Shown here piece by piece: positions 57,927 to 64,000 of a stretch of DNA of 64,000 nucleotides. The notes beneath the pieces were generated by a model. It saw nothing but the letters and a program-made list of their open reading frames with translations. It made no database searches and was not told the DNA's origin. Both the position numbers and the translations under genes were made by a program. The stretch is taken from positions 3,534,001-3,598,000 of the forward strand of contig NZ_CP015750.1 of assembly GCF_001742185.1 (NCBI RefSeq), in the 5' to 3' direction. This DNA is from Pectobacterium wasabiae CFBP 3304. Its GTDB lineage: Bacteria > Pseudomonadota > Gammaproteobacteria > Enterobacterales > Enterobacteriaceae. Each line of letters opens with the position of its first letter. The stretch's first letter is position 1.

Positions 57927-58466
57927 ATGCCATTGACCGAAGTGGTGCTGGTTGATGAAAATGACAAGCCAACGGGCGTCATGGAAAAGCAGGAAGCGCA
58001 CGTAAAAGGCGTGTTGCACCGTGCGATTACTGTCTATATTTTCAACTCTCGCCAGCAGTTGTTATTGCAGCAGCGTGCAGAAGAGAAATATCACAGCGGC
58101 GGTTTGTGGAGCAACACCTGTTGCAGCCACCCTGCGCCCGGTGAAGAGACGTTACAGGCAGCGCATCGTCGTTTGTATGAAGAGATGGGGCTACGCTGTG
58201 CGCTGACGCCAATGTTTACGCTGACCTATCGCCTGCCGCTGGATAACGGGTTGATTGAGCATGAGTTGGGGCATGTGTATTTTGGCGTGACGGATGATAT
58301 TCCGAACATCAATCCCGATGAAGTGTCGAGCTATGAGTACCAGTCGTTAGATGAGATAGCAGGGCGGATGGTGGCAACACCTGAGCAGTTTACGGCTTGG
58401 TTCCAACTGACTTTCACGCGTATTCCTGAGCACTGGCAAGCGTTCAAATCTGAGCCATCATGCTAG
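57927..58466 (+). CDS. idi: Isopentenyl-diphosphate delta-isomerase (type I)
   Basis: Interconverts isopentenyl and dimethylallyl diphosphate, supplying isoprenoid synthesis. It has 179 residues, against 182 in E. coli. The active-site cysteine lies in LWSNTCCSHPAPGE, the Nudix-like helix in ETLQAAHRRLYEEMG, and the metal and catalytic glutamates in IEHELGHVYFG. The ATG at 57927 has GGAGGAAGG directly ahead; a TTG five codons upstream only extends the frame through the ribosome site. Confidence 0.93.
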   Translation: MPLTEVVLVDENDKPTGVMEKQEAHVKGVLHRAITVYIFNSRQQLLLQQRAEEKYHSGGLWSNTCCSHPAPGEETLQAAHRRLYEEMGLRCALTPMFTLTYRLPLDNGLIEHELGHVYFGVTDDIPNINPDEVSSYEYQSLDEIAGRMVATPEQFTAWFQLTFTRIPEHWQAFKSEPSC

Positions 58467-58544
58467 TCTGAACCGCCGCGTTAATTGCCGCGTTTCCGTG
58501 CGGCACCGTTCGTGCTGTGGGGAGCACGAGGCAGATCGAAAGCC

Positions 58545-58652
58545 TCAGCCCGCGTGCTCGATAATAATGTAACCCACCAGCATCATGCCGGACATACCAC
58601 CTAAGGCGAGAAAGGCAAAGAGACCGATAATGCCGATTTTTTGAAGAGTCAT
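58545..58652 (-). CDS. Small single-span membrane protein, 35 residues
   Basis: A short frame with AAGGA seven bases ahead of its ATG. It begins MTLQKIGIIGLFAFLALGG, continues through MSGMMLVGYI and ends in IIEHAG. One glycine- and methionine-rich transmembrane helix fills most of it. The codon-sized ribosome spacing and clean hydrophobic design make it a credible small membrane protein of the kind that often escapes annotation. No known small protein was recognised. Confidence 0.55.
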   Translation of the reverse strand: MTLQKIGIIGLFAFLALGGMSGMMLVGYIIIEHAG

Positions 58653-58743
58653 CAGGTTATCCTTTTGTTAATTGCCTCGAATTATAATGCCTTCCGCCCA
58701 TGAAACAAGGCCGAAACGCTCCGTGTTTTTTAAATACACCTTA

Positions 58744-59394
58744 TTACCAAAATAAAAGCAGCAGGCCGAAAAACAGTAAAATGACGCCAGCACCGCGTTC
58801 AATCGGATTAATCCAGCGCGTTAAACGCTGCTGAACTCGCGGACTTGCTATCAGCGCCGCGATGAGCAGATCCCATACCAGAACCACAGAAAACATCCAA
58901 CTACCGCTCACAACGTGCTGAGAAGGCGTCACATTTTGTCCAAGAATGCTGGTCATCAGGCTGATGTAGAACAGCATATTCTTCGGATTCAACAGCGCAG
59001 AACCGAGCCCCAACAAAATTTGTTTACGCAGCGTTGGGCAACGGTTGGACGACGGTTCCGCCTGAAAGGACGGGACAGAGCGGCTTTTTAGTAACTGGTA
59101 GCCAATCCAGATCAGGTAAGCCGCTCCGGCTAATTCTATGAGGCTAAACAGCGTGGGCGAATGTTGAATGCCTGCCCAACCGATTGCCGCCAGCAGGATA
59201 TAAATGCCATTGCCCAACGCGATACCCAGACAGATTCCCGCACTGCCGCGCAATCGGTAGCGAATGGCGTAGGCCGTCAGCAAAAAGAAGTCTGGGCCTG
59301 GGCTCAGTAGCGCCACAAAATGTGCCAGCGCCAGCGCAGGAAAATGGGCGGGAAAGAGGGAATCGGCGGAGAAAAGGGAATTGATAAACATCAT
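58744..59394 (-). CDS. LysE/RhtB-family amino-acid exporter
   Basis: A 216-residue inner-membrane protein with about six helices. ALAHFVALLSPGPDFFLLTAYAIRYRLRGSAGICLGIALG is typical of the RhtB/LeuE exporters. LGLGSALLNPKNMLFYISLM marks the second half. The start is the first of two ATGs at 59394 and 59391, with GAGG eight bases ahead. It lies 49 bases after the AraC-type gene, so it is likely under its control. Which amino acid it exports is unknown. Confidence 0.88.
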   Translation of the reverse strand: MMFINSLFSADSLFPAHFPALALAHFVALLSPGPDFFLLTAYAIRYRLRGSAGICLGIALGNGIYILLAAIGWAGIQHSPTLFSLIELAGAAYLIWIGYQLLKSRSVPSFQAEPSSNRCPTLRKQILLGLGSALLNPKNMLFYISLMTSILGQNVTPSQHVVSGSWMFSVVLVWDLLIAALIASPRVQQRLTRWINPIERGAGVILLFFGLLLLFW

Positions 59395-59443
59395 ATTTCT
59401 GACCTCGATAAGTAATCGAAGCCAGTCTAGACAAGGTGTTCGG

Positions 59444-60277
59444 CTATTTATTGTCAAATATTGATCGCGCGTACTGACCCGGTGTTGCTGCGGTGTATTG
59501 CACAAACGTTTTGTGGAAATGGCTTTGATCGCAGAAGCCGCTTTGATAGCTGGTATCCACCAGCGGCGTACCTTGTTTGATCAGCGATTTGGCATACTCA
59601 ATACGCGCATTATTAAGGAATGCCATCGGTGTAATGCCGGTATCGTGACGAAACTGTCGCACGATGGTTTCGCGTCGTAGATTCAGCTCATCCGCCAGCG
59701 TTTCCAGTGAAGGGGATTCTTGCAAATTATTCAGCAGACGCTCGCGGACGTGCTGTGTCGTGGTTTGTAACGCCTGATGGGGTAATGCCGGCTCAGGTAG
59801 ACAATATTGTCGCCAAATGGGCTCCAGCATCGCGTTGAGCTGATTGTCTGCCGACGTGATTTCACCCTGATACAGCAGGGTAACTACGTGCTGATAACGC
59901 ATAAACAGCGTCGGATCGCGCAGAACAATACAGTTGCAACGTAAGCTATCCGTCTGATAACCACAATGCGTTGCGATCTGGCCGAGGCACCACTCAACAT
60001 CCAGATAAAGCATGCTGTAGCTGCGCGTTTTCCCTGGAAGCGGGTTACAACTGTGCGGCTGCTGGGGATCGATAAAGATCAGATCGCCAATCTGTAAATG
60101 ATGCGTTTCGTTGCGGTAATGGCAAAGCGTTTCACCGTATTCGATCGCCCCAATCGAGAATTGCGCATGGCTGTGTGTTTTATAGGCTTGATTGCTGTTG
60201 CGCGTAGTGCGGCTTTCAACATGTGGTAATCGTGGCGAAAACCAGTACGATTGGTTAATGGTGTGGACCGAAGACAT
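59444..60277 (-). CDS. AraC-family transcriptional regulator
   Basis: A 277-residue regulator with an N-terminal cupin-like sensor (HSHAQFSIGAIEYGETLCHYRN, then DLIFIDPQQPHSCNPL) and a C-terminal double helix-turn-helix (SLETLADELNLRRETIVRQFRHDTG and VDTSYQSGFCDQSHFHKTFVQY). It is transcribed together with the RhtB-type exporter gene behind it. This arrangement is common for sensors of exported amino acids or metabolites. Confidence 0.9.
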   Translation of the reverse strand: MSSVHTINQSYWFSPRLPHVESRTTRNSNQAYKTHSHAQFSIGAIEYGETLCHYRNETHHLQIGDLIFIDPQQPHSCNPLPGKTRSYSMLYLDVEWCLGQIATHCGYQTDSLRCNCIVLRDPTLFMRYQHVVTLLYQGEITSADNQLNAMLEPIWRQYCLPEPALPHQALQTTTQHVRERLLNNLQESPSLETLADELNLRRETIVRQFRHDTGITPMAFLNNARIEYAKSLIKQGTPLVDTSYQSGFCDQSHFHKTFVQYTAATPGQYARSIFDNK

Positions 60278-60279
60278 AA

Positions 60280-60366
60280 TTTACCGAAGCTATGGTTTAC
60301 CGAAGATCGCGTTTACCGCTCGCGACAAAGACCGTGTTTGATAAAAATACGTGTTTGATAAAAAGA
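60280..60366 (+). repeat. Two sets of short tandem repeats in the araC-dinG spacer
   Basis: A 16-bp unit beginning TTTACCGAAG occurs at 60280-60295 and 60296-60311, with a partial third copy (TTTACCG) at 60312. A 17-bp unit CGTGTTTGATAAAAATA occurs at 60333-60349, and again from 60350 with one or two changes. Together they fill most of the gap before the divergent dinG gene. Confidence 0.8.
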
Positions 60367-60491
60367 ATAGCTTACCCTAATCGCTGGACGAAAGATTGTC
60401 GAGGCCGGAATCATCATGTATGTGATATCGGCTGACGTCGCCGAGCGTCTGTGGGACAATGACGGCCAGATTACACAGATATAGAGTATGC

Positions 60492-62591
60492 ATGACGCTG
60501 TCCCCCGCAATAAAATTGCAGATTGGTCAATGGTATAAGGCCCTGCAAGAGCAAATCCCGGATTTTATTTCCCGCGTTCCCCAGCGACAGATGATTGCCG
60601 AAGTGGCGAAAACGCTGGCGGGTGATTACCCGCGCCATCTGGCTATTGAAGCACCAACCGGCGTCGGGAAAACGCTCTCTTACCTTATTCCGGGGATTGC
60701 GGTAGGGCGTGCGGAGGACAAAACGCTGGTGGTCAGTACCGCGAATGTGGCGTTGCAGGATCAGATTTACAGCAAAGATTTGCCGTTGTTGCAGAAATTT
60801 ATTCCCGAACTGACATTTACCGCCGCATTTGGCCGTCGTCGTTATATTTGCCCGCGCAATCTGGCGATGCTGGCAACCGATCCCGATGCGCAAGGGGATT
60901 TACCGCTCTTTCTGGATGATGAACGGGTGTCTGCCAGTAAGGAAGAAGAACGCATCTGTGTAAAGCTTGAAAAAGCGCTGCAAGGCCACGCCTGGGACGG
61001 GTTGCGTGACCATTATCAGGATTCGATTGATGATAGCTTGTGGCAGAAATTGTGTACGGACAAAGCAAACTGCCTTGCGCACAACTGTCACTACTACCGC
61101 GAGTGTCCCTTCTTCATCGCGCGGCGTGAGATCGAGCAGGCCGATGTGGTCGTCACTAACCATGCGCTGGTGATGGCGGCGATGGAAAGTGAGTCGGTGC
61201 TTCCTCCCCCGAAAAATTTACTGCTGGTGCTCGATGAAGGACACCACATTCCCGACGTTGCCCGCGATACGCTGGAGATGTCCGGCGATATTCATCCCGC
61301 CTATATGATGGCGCAAATGGAACAACTGGTGCAGCTCGTTGGGCAGTGTATGGCGCAATTCGCGCCTAAATCGCCACCGCGGCTCGCTAACAGTGAACGG
61401 TTAACCAGCCATTGTGAGGAAATCCGCGAGTGCGTGCTGTCTTTCTCGCAAATGTGCGCGCTGTTTTTGCCACATGACGGGCAGGAAACCGAATACCGTT
61501 TTGCGATGGGAAAAATGCCCGATGAAATGCGTGAACTCTGTGTGCGATTGTTCAAGCTGACCGACACGCTGCGGGCGCTGGTGGAGTACATGCTTAACGA
61601 TCTCAGCGAAAAAACCGGCAAGCATGATGTAGTGCGGGTCTATCACGCATTGCTGAAAATGAGCCGCCAGCAGAGTTACCTGGAATCTATGAGCAAGCTG
61701 TGGCGGCTGGCGGCGATGGAAAAATCCTCTAATGCGCCAGTTTCCAAATGGATAACGCGTGAAATGCGTGATAACCAGTCACATCTTCACCTGCACTGCG
61801 CGGGGATCCGCGTCTGCGATCAGCTTGAGAGGCTGTTGTGGGGCAAGGTGTCGCATGTGGTAGTGACCTCGGCAACGCTGCGGTCGTTGAACAGTTTTGC
61901 GCGCATACAGGAGCTTTCCGGTCTGAGCGAGCAGGAAGGGGATACGTTTATTGCGCTGGATTCACCGTTCAACCACCGTGAGCAGGGGCGTTTGGTGATC
62001 CCTAAGATGCGTCATGAACCGCTGATGGAATCTGAAGCGCAGCATATTGCTGAAATGGCGCAATTTTTCCGGGCAGAATTACAGCAGGATAAGCATAAAG
62101 GTATGCTGATGCTGTTTGCCAGCCAGCGTGCCATGCAGCTCTTTCTGACGCAGGTTACCGATTTACGTCTGATGCTGCTGGTGCAGGGAGATAAGCCGCG
62201 CTACAGGCTGGTCGAGCTACATCGTCAGCGGGTACAAGAAGGCCAAACCAGCGTGCTGATTGGCTTACAGTCGTTTGCGGAAGGGTTGGATCTGAAAGGG
62301 GATCTCCTTTCTCAGGTGCATATCCATAAAATAGCGTTTCCGCCTATCGACAGCCCGGTGATTTTAACGGAAGGCGAATGGCTAAAAAGCCTCAAACGAC
62401 ATCCGTTCATCGTACAAAGCTTACCCAGTGCGTCGTTTAACCTTATCCAACAAGTTGGGCGTCTTATCCGCAGCCATGACTGTTTTGGTGAAATCGTCAT
62501 TTACGACAGGCGGCTGCTAACCAAAGGCTATGGCGCACAATTGCTGGCGGCACTGCCCGTTTTTCCGATTGAACAGCGGGATATGCCATAA
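60492..62591 (+). CDS. dinG: ATP-dependent DNA helicase DinG
   Basis: An XPD-like iron-sulfur helicase that unwinds R-loops and forked DNA at collisions of replication with transcription. It has 699 residues. Walker A is APTGVGKT (54-61); the iron-sulfur ligands are C120, C194, C199 and C205, at the same positions as in E. coli. The Walker B box is DEGH. Motif V/VI segments IGLQSFAEGLDLKG and QQVGRLIRS are intact. The ATG at 60492 matches the family start; its ribosome site is weak. No LexA box is visible upstream. Confidence 0.95.
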   Translation: MTLSPAIKLQIGQWYKALQEQIPDFISRVPQRQMIAEVAKTLAGDYPRHLAIEAPTGVGKTLSYLIPGIAVGRAEDKTLVVSTANVALQDQIYSKDLPLLQKFIPELTFTAAFGRRRYICPRNLAMLATDPDAQGDLPLFLDDERVSASKEEERICVKLEKALQGHAWDGLRDHYQDSIDDSLWQKLCTDKANCLAHNCHYYRECPFFIARREIEQADVVVTNHALVMAAMESESVLPPPKNLLLVLDEGHHIPDVARDTLEMSGDIHPAYMMAQMEQLVQLVGQCMAQFAPKSPPRLANSERLTSHCEEIRECVLSFSQMCALFLPHDGQETEYRFAMGKMPDEMRELCVRLFKLTDTLRALVEYMLNDLSEKTGKHDVVRVYHALLKMSRQQSYLESMSKLWRLAAMEKSSNAPVSKWITREMRDNQSHLHLHCAGIRVCDQLERLLWGKVSHVVVTSATLRSLNSFARIQELSGLSEQEGDTFIALDSPFNHREQGRLVIPKMRHEPLMESEAQHIAEMAQFFRAELQQDKHKGMLMLFASQRAMQLFLTQVTDLRLMLLVQGDKPRYRLVELHRQRVQEGQTSVLIGLQSFAEGLDLKGDLLSQVHIHKIAFPPIDSPVILTEGEWLKSLKRHPFIVQSLPSASFNLIQQVGRLIRSHDCFGEIVIYDRRLLTKGYGAQLLAALPVFPIEQRDMP

Positions 62592-62601
62592 CAAATTCCT
62601 C

Positions 62602-62728
62602 TATACCCTAAATAATTCGAGTTTCAGGCAGGCGGCAAGCGAAGGAGTCCCGATGAGCTTACTCAGGTAAGTGATTCGGGCGACTGAACGCGGCCAACGC
62701 ACAGGTAACTTGAAGTATGACGGGTATA
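62602..62728. repeat. ERIC (enterobacterial repetitive intergenic consensus) element
   Basis: A 127-bp palindromic element with TATACCC/GGGTATA ends. The interior includes GATGAGCTTACTCAGGTAAG and GCGGCCAACGC, the hallmarks of the ERIC/IRU repeat. It sits in the 600-base gap between dinG and the protease gene. Confidence 0.9.

Positions 62729-64000
<1,272 letters not shown>

Noticed and set aside
57773..57982. Minus-strand frames in the bglX-idi gap
   Set aside because: They owe their length to the 19-bp tandem repeat and have no start signal.

Overview
The window is chromosomal DNA of a soft-rot enterobacterium, almost certainly a Pectobacterium (former Erwinia carotovora group). The evidence is the secreted family-12 endoglucanase CelS, the serralysin protease at the right edge (PrtW type), an ERIC repeat, and an enterobacterial core gene order (cdd-yohKJ, bioA/bioBFCD-uvrB, ybhK/moaABCDE-ybhL, ybhGFSR, rhlE). 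It is not closed: a malic enzyme gene is cut at the left edge and the protease gene at the right edge.

Layout. 1-5.1 kb, mostly minus strand: malic enzyme start, cytidine deaminase, a PD-(D/E)XK nuclease-like accessory gene, the yohJK (LrgA/LrgB) pair, celS. 5.1-10.2 kb: the divergent biotin locus bioA / bioBFCD around a BirA operator. 10.2-12.3 kb: a small AT-rich accessory patch (multi-pass membrane protein, IS1-family remnant). 12.3-16.5 kb: uvrB with a LexA box, two small genes, ybhK. 16.5-20.5 kb: molybdopterin operon moaABCDE behind a ModE site and a MoCo riboswitch, then ybhL. 20.8-25.9 kb: the ybhGFSR efflux pump. 25.9-33.2 kb: a Fur-controlled siderophore uptake operon (TonB receptor, binding protein, two permeases, ATPase, FhuF-like reductase). 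A Fur box and a folded leader ending in a strong intrinsic terminator precede it. 33.4-44.9 kb: rhlE, a DMT exporter with a divergent frameshifted AraC regulator, pepT, a dipeptide-type binding protein, queH, dusC, and the S-methylmethionine pair mmuPM with a MetJ box. 45-48.7 kb: class IV adenylate cyclase, an FMN-binding exported protein, pbpG, a GST. 48.8-55.1 kb: an aminoethylphosphonate-type ABC transporter with a DeoR regulator, divergent from a class III PLP enzyme. 55-64 kb: bglX, idi, a tiny membrane ORF, a RhtB-type exporter with its AraC neighbour, dinG, an ERIC element and prtW.

How the parts work together: most blocks are self-contained operons whose control sites can be read directly (BirA, LexA, ModE and MoCo riboswitch, Fur, MetJ, CRP pair). 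The less ordinary material is in the spacers: a possible Fur-regulated structured RNA at about 26.17-26.32 kb, a 202-base snap-back repeat after rhlE, several 11-19 bp tandem duplications in promoter regions, and a GTGCA-rich inverted repeat at the phosphonate-type locus. No tRNA, rRNA, CRISPR array, prophage or complete insertion sequence was seen. All identifications come from reading the sequence and from memory of the families; no search was run.
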